DNA of 41,722 nt from Ruminococcaceae bacterium AM07-15 (GTDB lineage Bacteria; Bacillota; Clostridia; Oscillospirales; Butyricicoccaceae): assembly GCA_003477405.1 (NCBI GenBank), contig QUDE01000024.1, positions 1 through 41,722 of the forward strand. The letters run 5' to 3'. The stretch's first letter is position 1. Each line of letters begins with the position of its first letter. Positions 21,911 through 31,181 of the stretch are shown here, piece after piece. The notes under the pieces were generated by a model. That model was given only the letters and a program-made list of their open reading frames with translations, had not been told where the DNA came from and made no database searches. Made by a program: the position numbers and the translations under genes.

Positions 21911-22576
21911 TTATCGCAGACCTTCACAGGCCTTTTTAAACTCACCGATCCGCGCCTTCGGGTCCTCCGCCCCATAGACCGAAGAACCGGCCACCAGAAT
22001 ATCCACCCCGGCCTGATAAGCCAGCGGCGCATTTTCCAGGTTGATGCCGCCGTCGATCTCGATCTCACAGGCCAGGCCCCGGCTGTCGATCTCCTGACGC
22101 AGCAGCCGCACTTTGTCCAAAGCCTCCGGCATGAATTTCTGTCCGCCGAAACCAGGCTCCACCGACATCACCAGCACCATATCCAGCTGAGGCAGATAGG
22201 GAAACAGCGCCTCTGCGGGAGTGGCGGGCTTAATGGTCAGCGCCACTTTGCGGCCGGCGGCCTTGACCTTCTGAATCAGGCTGAACAGATCCCCCTGGGA
22301 CTCCAGATGGAAGTTCACCAGGTCGGCCCCGGCCTTCAGGAAATCATCCACATAGTTTTCCGGCTGGGAGATCATCAGATGCACATCCAGAAAGCCGTCG
22401 GTGACCTTCCGCAGGCACCGGAGCACCGGAGCGCCAAAGGAGATATTGGGCACAAAATGCCCATCCATGATATCCACATGGACCCAGTCGGCTCCTCCCT
22501 CCAGCACCATCTGTACATCCCGGCCCAGGTTTGCAAAATCAGCGGACAAAATGGACGGAGCAATTTTCACGCTCAT
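21911..22576 (-). CDS. rpe: ribulose-phosphate 3-epimerase
   Basis: Interconverts ribulose 5-phosphate and xylulose 5-phosphate in the pentose phosphate pathway. The 221-residue TIM barrel has all family motifs: KIAPSILSADFANLG at the start, HVDIMDGHFVPNISFG (near 33-48) with metal ligands, DVHLMISQPE (near 65), VEPGFGGQKF (near 140) and EIDGGINLENA (near 172). GGAGG is 8 nt before the ATG. A GC-rich structured leader (22612-22726) and element copy C lie upstream; it ends at the shared terminator. Confidence 0.97.
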   Translation of the reverse strand: MSVKIAPSILSADFANLGRDVQMVLEGGADWVHVDIMDGHFVPNISFGAPVLRCLRKVTDGFLDVHLMISQPENYVDDFLKAGADLVNFHLESQGDLFSLIQKVKAAGRKVALTIKPATPAEALFPYLPQLDMVLVMSVEPGFGGQKFMPEALDKVRLLRQEIDSRGLACEIEIDGGINLENAPLAYQAGVDILVAGSSVYGAEDPKARIGEFKKACEGLR

Positions 22577-22611
22577 GGTTCATTCCTCCTGCAAACTTTT
22601 TTACTTTCGCT

Positions 22612-22726
22612 CCGCCGGTACCCCTGAGGAGACGGCGGCATATACTCTTATTAGCAGCGAAAAATCCCAGTGAGCGGCGCCGTCCCCCAGCGTGCCCGAC
22701 AATCATCCCGGTCGGCTTTCGCTGCT
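22612..22726 (-). promoter_or_regulatory. structured leader region upstream of rpe
   Basis: Two structures are visible. A perfect 10-bp pairing AGCAGCGAAA / TTTCGCTGCT (22653-22662, 22717-22726) encloses a 5-bp hairpin CCGAC/GTCGG (22696-22700, 22711-22715). Nearer rpe, CCGCCG and CGGCGG (22612-22617, 22633-22638) form a second hairpin. I do not recognise a known riboswitch or T-box. It may be a regulatory leader or a small RNA on either strand. Confidence 0.35.
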
Positions 22727-22740
22727 GTTTATCATAGATG

Positions 22741-23000
22741 GGCTGTCCCCCAAGGGGCAGCCGGGCGTATCGAAAAAGTGGCGAAAGCCACTTTTTCGAG
22801 TTTTTGCAAGGGGCTGCATGCAGCCGGTTGAAAGCTTACAGCTTCCAACCGGTCACACTGGCCCCTTGAGAAGTGCCAAAAGCCACGCACAGGTCGCGTC
22901 TTTTGGCGGATTGATAAAAGGACCGTCCAAAAATCTTCCCCTTTCATCGGCGAACCTGCTTTTGCACAGTCCTGGCTGTCCCCCAAAGGGCAGCTTTTTT
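22741..23000 (+). repeat. structured terminator-associated element, copy C
   Basis: Plus-strand copy between rpe and the AEC transporter. Left hairpin 22741-22762, right hairpin with T runs 22974-23000, matched to each other. Stem I CGAAAAAGTGGC with a GAAA loop (22771-22798). Stem II CAAGGGGC/GCCCCTTG (22807-22814, 22861-22868) is a full match, and encloses a longer apical hairpin (22824-22852) in place of CGCCTTTGGCG. Stem III GCCAAAAG/CTTTTGGC (22875-22882, 22900-22907) keeps the CGCACAGGTCGC loop. The 428-bp gap 22577-23004 holds only this element and the rpe leader. Relative to the minus-strand neighbours it is not a usual downstream terminator, so it may be transcribed on its own. Confidence 0.85.
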
Positions 23001-23004
23001 CTTT

Positions 23005-23955
23005 TTACATGGGGAACACTTGGTTCAGGCCCATCACCACCAAGGGGATGATGAACACCGACAGAATATTGGACAGAGCCAAACCTTGAGCCGCCGCCCG
23101 GTCATTGCCCCGATACAGGCCGGAGAGGATGACCGTCTGGTTCATGGCCGGCATGGCCGCCTGGACACAAAAGACGCAGGCCGGCAAAGCGGGCACATCC
23201 ATCAAAAGGCAGATACCGGCACAGAACACCGGCGCCCACAAAAGACGAGCAGCCACAGCGCCCACAATGCACCGAGGGGTTTTCAGCACATCCTTACCCA
23301 TGCTGGCCAGAAGATAGCCGCACAGAAGCATGGCGATGGGCGAAGTCAAAGCGCCAAAATCGGTGAGGGCCGTCTGCAAAAAGGCAGGCACAGGAATGTG
23401 GAGCAAAGACACCGCAGCGCCCACCAGGAAGGATAGCAGCGGCGGCGAAAAGACTCTCTTGATCTTTTCCGCCCGGGTGATGACGCCGCCCACTGTGCCG
23501 CCAGCTGCGATGCGGGGGGCCACCAGAATCCAAAAGACCAGGGTGTTGGCAATGTAATAGGCGGTGACATAGGGAACGCTCACTTCGCCGAAGATCTGCA
23601 TACAAATGGGAAAGCCCATCAGCATGGTGTTGCACATGGCAAAGATGGAAATGAAAATGCCCTCCAAGGACTTGGGCAGCTTGATCAGTTTGGCGATGCC
23701 CAGGGCAATAAAATATCCCCCCAGCTGGGTGACAAAGGGGGCCAGCAACAATGTGCCGCTTTCGGTGATAAACTCCATGGTCACATTCTCGATGGCATTC
23801 TCAAAGAGCATGGCCGGAATGGTGTACTTCATGATGAAGGATGTGAGAAAATGATAGTAATCCTCCGTCAGGAATTTTCGTCTGGTCATGAAGGCGCCCA
23901 GCAGCATGATGAGCATCAGGGCGAATACGCCATTAAAGGCGTTTGCAATGGACAA
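23005..23955 (-). CDS. AEC family (auxin efflux carrier-like) transporter
   Basis: A 316-residue permease of the AEC family, bacterial relatives of auxin carriers that move small organic acids such as malate or malonate. About ten membrane helices are visible, with the family's conserved NTLVFWILV and CNTMLMGFPI segments in the first half and the QAAMPAMNQTVIL motif in the last third. The start is TTG at 23955, 6-7 nt after GAGGAG; no ATG is available nearby. The substrate is unknown. An extended -10 promoter lies at 24054-24062. It is single, flanked by element copies C and D. Confidence 0.9.
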   Translation of the reverse strand: MSIANAFNGVFALMLIMLLGAFMTRRKFLTEDYYHFLTSFIMKYTIPAMLFENAIENVTMEFITESGTLLLAPFVTQLGGYFIALGIAKLIKLPKSLEGIFISIFAMCNTMLMGFPICMQIFGEVSVPYVTAYYIANTLVFWILVAPRIAAGGTVGGVITRAEKIKRVFSPPLLSFLVGAAVSLLHIPVPAFLQTALTDFGALTSPIAMLLCGYLLASMGKDVLKTPRCIVGAVAARLLWAPVFCAGICLLMDVPALPACVFCVQAAMPAMNQTVILSGLYRGNDRAAAQGLALSNILSVFIIPLVVMGLNQVFPM

Positions 23956-24053
23956 GGCTCTCTCCTCTTTTCTCTTGGCCCCAGGCCGGATTGATTATGG
24001 CCGCCCTCTCGTTTTCCGTTCGGAAAAGTCCCCCGGAGACCGGCGGCTCTTTT

Positions 24054-24062
24054 ATTATAGCA
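24054..24062 (-). promoter_or_regulatory. extended -10 promoter of the AEC transporter
   Basis: On the minus strand TGC followed by TATAAT (24059-24054) forms an extended -10; no good -35 is seen. It leaves a 100-nt leader with a small TTTTCC/GGAAAA hairpin. Confidence 0.45.
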
Positions 24063-24120
24063 TGCCTTTTACGCTTTGGGGGGCTTTTTTGATTTTTGCC
24101 AAAACCTTCTGCTGTGGCAC

Positions 24121-24360
24121 AAAAAAGCCGCCCCTTGCGGGACAGCTTAGGCGCTTCGAAAAAGTGGCTTCGGCCACTTTTTCGAGTTTTTGCAAGGAAC
24201 TGCATGCACGCCTTTGGCGCACACTTGTTCCTTGATAGGTGCAAAAAGCCACGCACAGGTCGCAGCTTTTTGCAGATCCATTCGGGATAAGACAATCCAG
24301 TCCCTCACACGATATGAAGTTCCCGACAGACAAAAGCCGCCCCTTGCGGGACGGCTTTTC
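24121..24360 (+). repeat. structured terminator-associated element, copy D
   Basis: Plus-strand copy between the AEC transporter and ridA. Left hairpin 24125-24148, right hairpin with T run 24332-24360, near-identical with the same TTG loop. Stem I CGAAAAAGTGGC with a cTTCGg tetraloop (24157-24184). Stem II CAAGGAAC/GTTCCTTG (24193-24200, 24227-24234) is fully paired but differs in both strands from the other copies. Stem III GCAAAAAGC/GCTTTTTGC (24241-24249, 24265-24273). The right hairpin lies 10 bp from the ridA stop and could serve ridA on the opposite strand. The 414-bp gap holds nothing else except the AEC promoter region. Confidence 0.85.
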
Positions 24361-24369
24361 AGAAGGTTT

Positions 24370-24750
24370 TTACTTCTTCATGGCGATGACTTCGATCTCC
24401 ACTTTCACATCTTTGGGCAGACGGGCCACTTCCACGCAGGAGCGGGCGGGCAGCACATCGCCGGTGAAGTAGGTGGCATACACCTCGTTGATGGCGGCGA
24501 AATCATTCATGTCCTTGATGAAGACGGTGGTCTTGAACACATCTTCCATGGTGCAGCCGGCTTCGGCCAGAACAGCCTTCACATTTTCCAAAGACTGCTT
24601 GGTCTGGGCCTTGACGCACTCTTCCACAGCGCCGGTTTCCGGATTGACGGGGATCTGACCGGAAGTATACACCAGATTGCCGGCGACGACGCCCTGGGAA
24701 TAAGGACCGATAGCGCCAGGAGCTTTTTCTGTTGCGATTTTGGTTACCAT
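24370..24750 (-). CDS. ridA: RidA family enamine/imine deaminase
   Basis: A 126-residue RidA (YjgF/YER057c) protein that hydrolyses reactive 2-aminoacrylate-type enamines. The family pattern is complete: [13 protein letters not shown] (near 10-22), [13 protein letters not shown] (near 30-42), [13 protein letters not shown] (near 75-87), and [13 protein letters not shown] (near 100-112) with the key arginine. AAAGGAAGG precedes the ATG. It lies 103 bp downstream of the V-ATPase operon and has its own promoter. Confidence 0.96.
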   Translation of the reverse strand: MVTKIATEKAPGAIGPYSQGVVAGNLVYTSGQIPVNPETGAVEECVKAQTKQSLENVKAVLAEAGCTMEDVFKTTVFIKDMNDFAAINEVYATYFTGDVLPARSCVEVARLPKDVKVEIEVIAMKK

Positions 24751-24809
24751 GGGAATGACCTTCCTTTCCGATTGGGCCCCTTCTGAAAAGCGGGCCAGAT
24801 TTTAATTTT

Positions 24810-24838
24810 ATTGTATACCAAGCCTTGCTGTTTGTCCA
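24810..24838 (-). promoter_or_regulatory. predicted ridA promoter
   Basis: On the minus strand TGGACA (24838-24833) and TACAAT (24815-24810) are 17 bp apart, between the last V-ATPase gene and ridA. No clear terminator separates them, so read-through from the V-ATPase operon is possible. Confidence 0.6.
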
Positions 24839-24852
24839 CTTTCTTTTTCGGC

Positions 24853-25524
24853 TCAGGCAAGGCCATCCCGGGCCCGCTGGGCTTTGATGTTCTGCTCCAC
24901 CATCATGTCCTTCACCTTCATCAGCCGGGACAGGTTGCCCCGTTCGTTTTCATCCAGCTTCATGGTGATATAACGGATGGTTTCCTGGAGCTGAGGGATC
25001 ATCACATATTCCAGGGCATTGACCCGGCGGCGGGTCTTTTCGATCTCCTGGGCCAGGAGCTTGACGGTTTTTTCCATCTCCGCCAGACGGAGCATATCCT
25101 CCAGCGTCCCGGCCAGTTGAGCCACAGCGTCGTCCAGCTCGCCGCTGGTGGCGGCAAAGCCATAGGGGTAGATATCCGCCTTGTCGCTGGTTTTGGTGAT
25201 CACATCGTACATGGGCACATCCACCGACATAATATTGCGGAACTTCATCTCGATGCCCACTCCCTGCTTGGGATAGAGAAAGGTCTGCTCCAGCATTTCC
25301 GGGGGCATCACCGCGCCGGCGGCCTGGAACCCGGCATAGGATTCCGTCAGGGCTTTTTCCACCCCCAGCCGCAGCTTTTCGCTGACCCGGACAATATCCA
25401 GGAACTGCTTCATCAGCTCGTCCCGCTTGTCTTTCAGCAGCTTATGCCCCCGGCTGGCTGTGGCAAGGCGCTTTTTCAGCCGGGTCAGCTCCATGCGTGT
25501 CGGGTTTACATTGAGCCTGGCCAT
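24853..25524 (-). CDS. atpD: V-type ATP synthase subunit D
   Basis: Central rotor shaft subunit of the V/A-type ATPase. The 223-residue coiled-coil protein has the family start ARLNVNPTRMELTRLKKRL, the long antiparallel coil (about 1-80 and 125-190) and the KRVNALEYVMIPQL-type end segment (here RRRVNALEYVMIPQL). The ATG at 25524 has GGAGG 7 nt upstream. It is the last gene of the nine-gene operon and follows atpB by about 25 bp. Confidence 0.96.
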   Translation of the reverse strand: MARLNVNPTRMELTRLKKRLATASRGHKLLKDKRDELMKQFLDIVRVSEKLRLGVEKALTESYAGFQAAGAVMPPEMLEQTFLYPKQGVGIEMKFRNIMSVDVPMYDVITKTSDKADIYPYGFAATSGELDDAVAQLAGTLEDMLRLAEMEKTVKLLAQEIEKTRRRVNALEYVMIPQLQETIRYITMKLDENERGNLSRLMKVKDMMVEQNIKAQRARDGLA

Positions 25525-25548
25525 CTGCATTCCTCCTTATTGCCCATC

Positions 25549-26925
25549 TCAATCCTTGGCGGGATAGTATTTGTCGATGAATTCCGGCTTGATCCGCTTC
25601 AGCTCGGTCTTGGGCAGAATGCTCAGCAGCTTCCAGCCCAGATCCAGCGTCTCTTCGATGGTGCGGTTTTTGTCATAGCCCTGGGACACATATTCCCGCT
25701 CAAAGGCATCGGCAAACTGGGCATAGAGCTTGTCGGTGTCGGTGAGGGCGGCCTCGCCCAGAATGGTCATCAGCTCTTTGGCGTCCTTGCCCCGGGCATA
25801 GGCGGCAAACAGCTGGTTCATGGTACCGGCGTGATCTTCCCGGGTCTTGCCCTTGCCGATGCCCTTGTCCTTCAGACGGGACAGGGAGGGCAGCACATCG
25901 ATGGGGGGCGTGATATCCTTCCGGTACAGCTCACGGGACAGAATGATCTGGCCCTCGGTGATGTAACCGGTCAGGTCGGGGATGGGATGGGTCTTGTCAT
26001 CTTCAGGCATGGAGAGGATGGGCACCATGGTGATGGAGCCCTCCTTGTCCAGCAGCTTTCCGGCCCGCTCATACATGGTGGCAAGGTCGGTGTAAAGGTA
26101 GCCAGGATAGCCGCGGCGTCCGGGCACTTCCTTCCGGGCGGCGGACACTTCACGGAGAGCCTCGGCGTAGTTTGTGATATCGGTGAGGATGACCAGCACA
26201 TGCATCCCCTGCTCAAAGGCCAGGTACTCCGCCGCGGTCAGCGCCATACGGGGAGTGGCGATGCGTTCGATGGCCGGGTCGTTGGCCAGGTTCAAAAAGA
26301 GCACGGTACGGTCAATGGCGCCGGTACGCTTAAAGTCGGAGACGAAGAAATCGGCTTCCTCGAAGGTGATGCCGATGGCCGCAAAGACCACGGCGAACTT
26401 GGCGTCGCTGCCGGGCACCTGGGCCTGACGGGCAATCTGGGCGGCCAACTGGGCATGGGGCAGACCAGAGCCGGAGAAAATGGGCAGTTTCTGGCCTCTG
26501 ACCAGGGTGTTCAGGCCGTCGATGGCCGACACGCCGGTCTGGATAAACTCCGAAGGATAGTCCCGGGCCGCCGGGTTCATGGGCGTGCCGTTGATGTCCA
26601 GATACTGCTCGGCCAGGATCTCCGGGCCGCCATCCTTGGGATGGCCCATGCCGTCGAACACACGGCCCAGCATATCGGGGGACACACCCAGTTCGATACC
26701 ATGGCCCAGGAAACGCACCTTGGACTGGGCCAGGTTGATACCGGCGGAGCTTTCGAACAGCTGCACCAGGGCGTTGGAGCCGTCCACTTCCAGCACCTTG
26801 CACCGGCGCACCTCTCCCGAAGGCAGTTCGATTTCCGCCAGCTCATTATAAGTGACCTTGTCCACGCCCTGCACCAGCATCAGCGGGCCGGCCACTTCCT
26901 GTATGGTACGATATTCCTTAATCAT
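25549..26925 (-). CDS. atpB: V-type ATP synthase subunit B
   Basis: The non-catalytic nucleotide-site subunit of the V1/A1 head, 458 residues. Family motifs include [34 protein letters not shown] (where the catalytic subunit has its P-loop), and [21 protein letters not shown]. The absence of a canonical GxxxxGKT confirms B rather than A. The start overlaps the atpA stop by 4 bp (ATGA). Confidence 0.97.
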   Translation of the reverse strand: MIKEYRTIQEVAGPLMLVQGVDKVTYNELAEIELPSGEVRRCKVLEVDGSNALVQLFESSAGINLAQSKVRFLGHGIELGVSPDMLGRVFDGMGHPKDGGPEILAEQYLDINGTPMNPAARDYPSEFIQTGVSAIDGLNTLVRGQKLPIFSGSGLPHAQLAAQIARQAQVPGSDAKFAVVFAAIGITFEEADFFVSDFKRTGAIDRTVLFLNLANDPAIERIATPRMALTAAEYLAFEQGMHVLVILTDITNYAEALREVSAARKEVPGRRGYPGYLYTDLATMYERAGKLLDKEGSITMVPILSMPEDDKTHPIPDLTGYITEGQIILSRELYRKDITPPIDVLPSLSRLKDKGIGKGKTREDHAGTMNQLFAAYARGKDAKELMTILGEAALTDTDKLYAQFADAFEREYVSQGYDKNRTIEETLDLGWKLLSILPKTELKRIKPEFIDKYYPAKD

Positions 26926-28697
26926 GCCTCTTTACCTCCCTGGGAAATCTGAGCGATCTGCTGCCGGATATCGGCTTCGATCTGGTCGTACTGCTCCTTG
27001 TAGATCTCCTTGGGCACATCCTTGGCCCGGCCGATGCGGGCCCGGGCAGGAATGTCAAAGACGGGCTGCATGGGAGCGCCCTTGCGCAGAGCTTCCCCGG
27101 CTGTCTCGTAGTAGAACAGGATCAGCTCCAACAGACGGAACTGCTTGTCGATCTCACAATAGGAATCGGTATCGCTCATGGCGTTCTGCTGCAGAAAGTC
27201 CTCGCGGATCATCTGGGTGGTTTCCATCACCAGACGGTCGGCGGGAGACAAGGCGTCGATGCCCACCAGCTTGACGATTTCGTCCAGCTCGTTTTCCTGC
27301 TGCAACAGCTTCATGGCTTCGTTGCGGTTTTTGATGAAGTTCTGGTTGATGTTGTCCTCATACCAGGGACGCAGCCGGTCAAAGTACAGAGAATAGCTGT
27401 TCAGCCAGTTGATGGCGGGGAAATGCCGCCGGTAGGCCAACGAGCTGTCCAGGCCCCAGAACACCTTGACGATACGCAGGGTGGCCTGGCTGACCGGTTC
27501 GGAGATATCGCCACCCGGAGGGGATACGGCGCCGATGGCCGACAAGGTGCCTTCTCTGCCGTCGCTGCCCAGGCAGATCACCCGGCCCGCCCGTTCGTAG
27601 AACTGGGCCAGACGGGAGGCCAGATAGGCAGGATAGCCCTCTTCACCGGGCATCTCTTCCAGACGGCCGGACATCTCACGGAGAGCCTCGGCCCAGCGGG
27701 AGGTGGAGTCGGCAATAACCGCCACATTGTAGCCCATATCCCGGTAATATTCGGCGATGGTGATGCCGGTGTACACCGAAGCTTCCCGGGCGGCCACAGG
27801 CATATCGGAGGTGTTGGCGATGAGCACCGTCCGCTTCATCAGGCTTTCGCCGGTACGGGGGTCTTTCAGCTCGGGGAACTCCCGCAGCACATCGGTCATC
27901 TCATTGCCACGCTCGCCGCAGCCGATGTAGATCACGATGTCCACATCGCTCCACTTGGCCAGCTGGTGCTGGGTCACCGTTTTACCGCTGCCGAAGGGGC
28001 CGGGGATGGCCGCCGTACCGCCCTTGGCAATGGGGAAGAAGGTGTCCACGATCCGCTGGCCGGTGACCATGGGGAATGTGGGAGCCAGCTTTTCCTTGTA
28101 GGTCCGCTCCACACGCACCGGCCACTTCTGCACCATGGTCAGCTCATGGAGCTGGCCTTTTTCGTCCTCGATGACGGCCACCACATCGGTGATGGTGTGT
28201 TTGCCGCCCCGCACTTCCTTCACCGTGCCGCGCACGCCCACGGGCACCATGATCTTGTGCAGCACAATGATGGTCTCCTGGACGGTGCCCAGCACATCAC
28301 CGGGCTCCACCTTGTCTCCCGCTTTGGCGGTGGGGGTAAACTCCCACTCCTTCTCCCGGGAGATGGGGTCCACTTCAATGCCACGCTTGATGGTATCGCC
28401 CACCTGGCGGCGAATGTCCTCCAGGGGACGCTGGATGCCGTCATAGATCTGACCGATCAGGCCCGGCCCCAGCTCCACAGACAGAGGCGCACCGGTGGAC
28501 ACCACATCCTCCCCGGTGCCGATGCCTGCGGTTTCCTCATACACCTGGATGGAGGCCTTGTCGCCCCGCATCTCGATGATCTCGCCGATCAGGTGCTGGG
28601 GACCTACCCGCACCACATCGAACATATTGGCGTGGGCCATGCCCTCGGCAATGACCAGGGGGCCCGCCACCTTGATGATTTTTCCTATATTATCCAT
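26922..28697 (-). CDS. atpA: V-type ATP synthase catalytic subunit A
   Basis: Catalytic subunit of 591 residues. It has the Walker A GPFGSGKT near 235, the non-homologous insertion typical of V/A-type A subunits (about 110-190), [10 protein letters not shown] (near 265), [11 protein letters not shown] with the catalytic region, and the [11 protein letters not shown] stretch. It hydrolyses or makes ATP in alternation with B. The ribosome site (GAAGG) is modest. It begins 76 bp after atpF, a gap that contains a small CCCCG/CGGGG hairpin and may allow different expression of the head subunits. Confidence 0.98.
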   Translation of the reverse strand: MDNIGKIIKVAGPLVIAEGMAHANMFDVVRVGPQHLIGEIIEMRGDKASIQVYEETAGIGTGEDVVSTGAPLSVELGPGLIGQIYDGIQRPLEDIRRQVGDTIKRGIEVDPISREKEWEFTPTAKAGDKVEPGDVLGTVQETIIVLHKIMVPVGVRGTVKEVRGGKHTITDVVAVIEDEKGQLHELTMVQKWPVRVERTYKEKLAPTFPMVTGQRIVDTFFPIAKGGTAAIPGPFGSGKTVTQHQLAKWSDVDIVIYIGCGERGNEMTDVLREFPELKDPRTGESLMKRTVLIANTSDMPVAAREASVYTGITIAEYYRDMGYNVAVIADSTSRWAEALREMSGRLEEMPGEEGYPAYLASRLAQFYERAGRVICLGSDGREGTLSAIGAVSPPGGDISEPVSQATLRIVKVFWGLDSSLAYRRHFPAINWLNSYSLYFDRLRPWYEDNINQNFIKNRNEAMKLLQQENELDEIVKLVGIDALSPADRLVMETTQMIREDFLQQNAMSDTDSYCEIDKQFRLLELILFYYETAGEALRKGAPMQPVFDIPARARIGRAKDVPKEIYKEQYDQIEADIRQQIAQISQGGKEA

Positions 28698-28751
28698 TCA
28701 ATCAGCAACCTTCTTTCTCTTACAGGCAGGCCTTTCCTGCCATGAAACGGT

Positions 28752-28770
28752 CACTCCCCGGAAAACGGGG
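28752..28770 (-). other. intercistronic hairpin between atpF and atpA
   Basis: CCCCG and CGGGG arms with a TTTTC loop lie in the 76-bp gap between the two genes. No T run follows, so it is not an evident terminator; it may shape mRNA processing. Confidence 0.4.
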
Positions 28771-28773
28771 TCG

Positions 28774-29091
28774 CTATTTTTTGAGGATGTCGGCTCCCAC
28801 GGCCCGCTCCACCGCCTGGTGAAGTCCCTTGAGCCCGATCCCCAGGCTTCCCTTCTGGGAAGGGATGGGGATGACGGCCACGGTGGGCTCGTCGTTATAG
28901 CGGTCGATATCCTGGGGGATGAGGGCGGCCAGCTGCTCGGTGATATAAATGACGGCATAGCCCGCCTCCGCCAGCTTATGCAGCTGCCGGGCGGCCTCCT
29001 TCTCTTCGCTCACCGCCACGGTGGTGAGGCCCACCGCTTTGAATCCCATCACCGTCTGGCTGTCGCCGATCACAGCCGCTCTATACAGCAT
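28774..29091 (-). CDS. atpF: V-type ATP synthase subunit F
   Basis: A 105-residue central-stalk subunit that binds D. The start MLYRAAVIGDSQTVMGFKAVGL, the AVIYITEQLAALIP strand and PTVAVIPIPSQKGSLG are characteristic. It overlaps the atpC end by 11 bp. Confidence 0.95.
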   Translation of the reverse strand: MLYRAAVIGDSQTVMGFKAVGLTTVAVSEEKEAARQLHKLAEAGYAVIYITEQLAALIPQDIDRYNDEPTVAVIPIPSQKGSLGIGLKGLHQAVERAVGADILKK

Positions 29092-30079
29092 AACAGATCC
29101 TCAGCCTTTCCATGATCTTGTCCTGGCTCAGACTGGCGTTTTTCCCCGCCAGCACCGAGCGCACTGCGTTGTATTCCGCCTCGCAGGCCAGCAGATAACC
29201 GATGACGGTCTCTTCCCCAAAGGGAACCTGCCGGGCAAAGCGGGCATATTCAATGAGCAGATCGTCACAGGCCTTGTCCAAAAGGGCAAAGCCCCGGCCT
29301 TCCAAAGCGTCCATCGCCTGGCTTTCCAGCGTCTCCAGACAGGTTCCGGCCAGCAGGCGAGGCAGCTCCTCCCGGGTTATGGGCGCATAGAAAACCTCCG
29401 GCGCAATGGTTCCGCCGGGCAAAATGGCCCGCTGGGCATAATCCAGCCCTTTGCCCATGCGTCCCAGACGCAGCGCCGTGCGCAGATTGCAGCAGTCGAT
29501 GGTCCTTTGCACATATCCTGTGAGGAAATCGCTGCCGCTCTCTCTGGCTTTTTTCAGCGTCTCTTCCTTTTCCGCCCGGTCCAGCACCATATCGCTGAGC
29601 TGAGGGTCACCGGTGCGCTCCAGCATCTCCTTGGCCGTTTCCACAGCCTGAGCCATCACCGGATCCATCCCTTCCAGATCTCCCTCCCGGATCATGCGCA
29701 AAAGTTCCCGGGGCGGAATGAGACCAGCTGAAGACAAAAGCCGGGTGGGGTCCACCTGCTGAGCGTCTCCTTTGAGGATGGCCTTGATGTTGTGATAATC
29801 GTATTTCAGCCGGAATACTTCGATCATCTCCGGCCTGGGACAATGGGCATACAGCAGATCCATCATCTGCTGGCGCCGCTGGGAGATGACCTGCTCCAGC
29901 TTCAACATATCCCGCCAGTCAAAGGCGGGCCAGCCCTTTTCCTCCAGGAGCTTTTCCGCTTCCTGGGCGTCTTTGCTCTCGGCCAGACGATAAAGCTGGG
30001 TGCTGTTCATCAGCTGCCCTTCCACGCAGCGGATCCGGGTGCTGATGTGCAGATAATCGGTATCCTTGGTTTTTTTCAA
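29081..30079 (-). CDS. atpC: V-type ATP synthase subunit C (d-like)
   Basis: The funnel-shaped subunit linking the rotor stalk to the membrane ring, 332 residues, all helical. Recognised by the start YLHISTRIRCVEGQLM, RLKYDYHNIKAILKG near 95, and NLRTALRLGRMGK near 195. The start is TTG at 30079, 7 nt after GGAGG. It follows atpE by 12 bp. Confidence 0.95.
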   Translation of the reverse strand: MKKTKDTDYLHISTRIRCVEGQLMNSTQLYRLAESKDAQEAEKLLEEKGWPAFDWRDMLKLEQVISQRRQQMMDLLYAHCPRPEMIEVFRLKYDYHNIKAILKGDAQQVDPTRLLSSAGLIPPRELLRMIREGDLEGMDPVMAQAVETAKEMLERTGDPQLSDMVLDRAEKEETLKKARESGSDFLTGYVQRTIDCCNLRTALRLGRMGKGLDYAQRAILPGGTIAPEVFYAPITREELPRLLAGTCLETLESQAMDALEGRGFALLDKACDDLLIEYARFARQVPFGEETVIGYLLACEAEYNAVRSVLAGKNASLSQDKIMERLRICYAV

Positions 30080-30091
30080 CAGGCTCCCTCC

Positions 30092-30670
30092 TTAAAAGAG
30101 GATGGCCGCCACTTGGCTGGCTGTCTCCTCTTCCAGCAGGTGCACAGCGGTCTCCAAAGCGCAGTTGATCTCCACCGGCCCCTGACGCAGCACAAATCCG
30201 CCGGCGATATTTTTTTCTTCCTGTCCCAGGGTGAAGGCGGCGCCGATCTTCTGATTGATCTGTTCCACCAGGGTTTCGCCCAGCCGGGCCTTGTCCCGGG
30301 CATTGAGCAGAATTTCTCCCTGCTTCTCCCCGGTCTCCTGGCACAGCTTCACCAAAAGGGCGCAGTAATCCCCTTCCTCCAGGGACAAAAGCCGCTGGAG
30401 AGCCAGGTCATAGGCCTTTTCGATCTGCTGCCGCCGGGCGGCCAGCTGCCCCTTCTTGTTTTCCAGAAGGGCGGTGCGCTCGCTGCGGCGGAGCAATTCC
30501 TCCGCCCGCGTCTGGGCGTCCTTTTTCAGGCTTTCCTCTTGGGCCTGTGCCTGCTGGGCGGCCTTTTCCCCGATGCGGGCGGCCTGCTGGCGGGCTTCTT
30601 CCAGGATCTGCTCCGCCTTGGCCTTGGCCTCATCTACAATGCTGCGAGAAATGTTTTCGATGCCTTTCAT
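30092..30670 (-). CDS. atpE: V-type ATP synthase subunit E
   Basis: Peripheral-stalk subunit of 192 residues: a long N-terminal coiled coil rich in Ala, Glu, Gln and Lys (about 1-95) and a C-terminal globular part. The start KGIENISRSIVDEAKAKAEQ is typical. The ribosome site is weak, and the start lies 13 bp after atpK, so re-initiation from atpK is likely. Confidence 0.92.
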   Translation of the reverse strand: MKGIENISRSIVDEAKAKAEQILEEARQQAARIGEKAAQQAQAQEESLKKDAQTRAEELLRRSERTALLENKKGQLAARRQQIEKAYDLALQRLLSLEEGDYCALLVKLCQETGEKQGEILLNARDKARLGETLVEQINQKIGAAFTLGQEEKNIAGGFVLRQGPVEINCALETAVHLLEEETASQVAAILF

Positions 30671-30683
30671 GGCGTTTACCCGA

Positions 30684-31181
<498 letters not shown>

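Noticed and set aside
22587..22740. T-box or common riboswitch before rpe
   Set aside because: The GGGGTACCGGCGG stretch resembles the T-box core superficially, but the core bases are not conserved and no specifier stem or terminator pair is seen.
8675..24360. CRISPR array or integron attC sites
   Set aside because: The repeats are thousands of bases apart, too long and structured for CRISPR, and no cas or integrase gene is present. attC core sites were not found.
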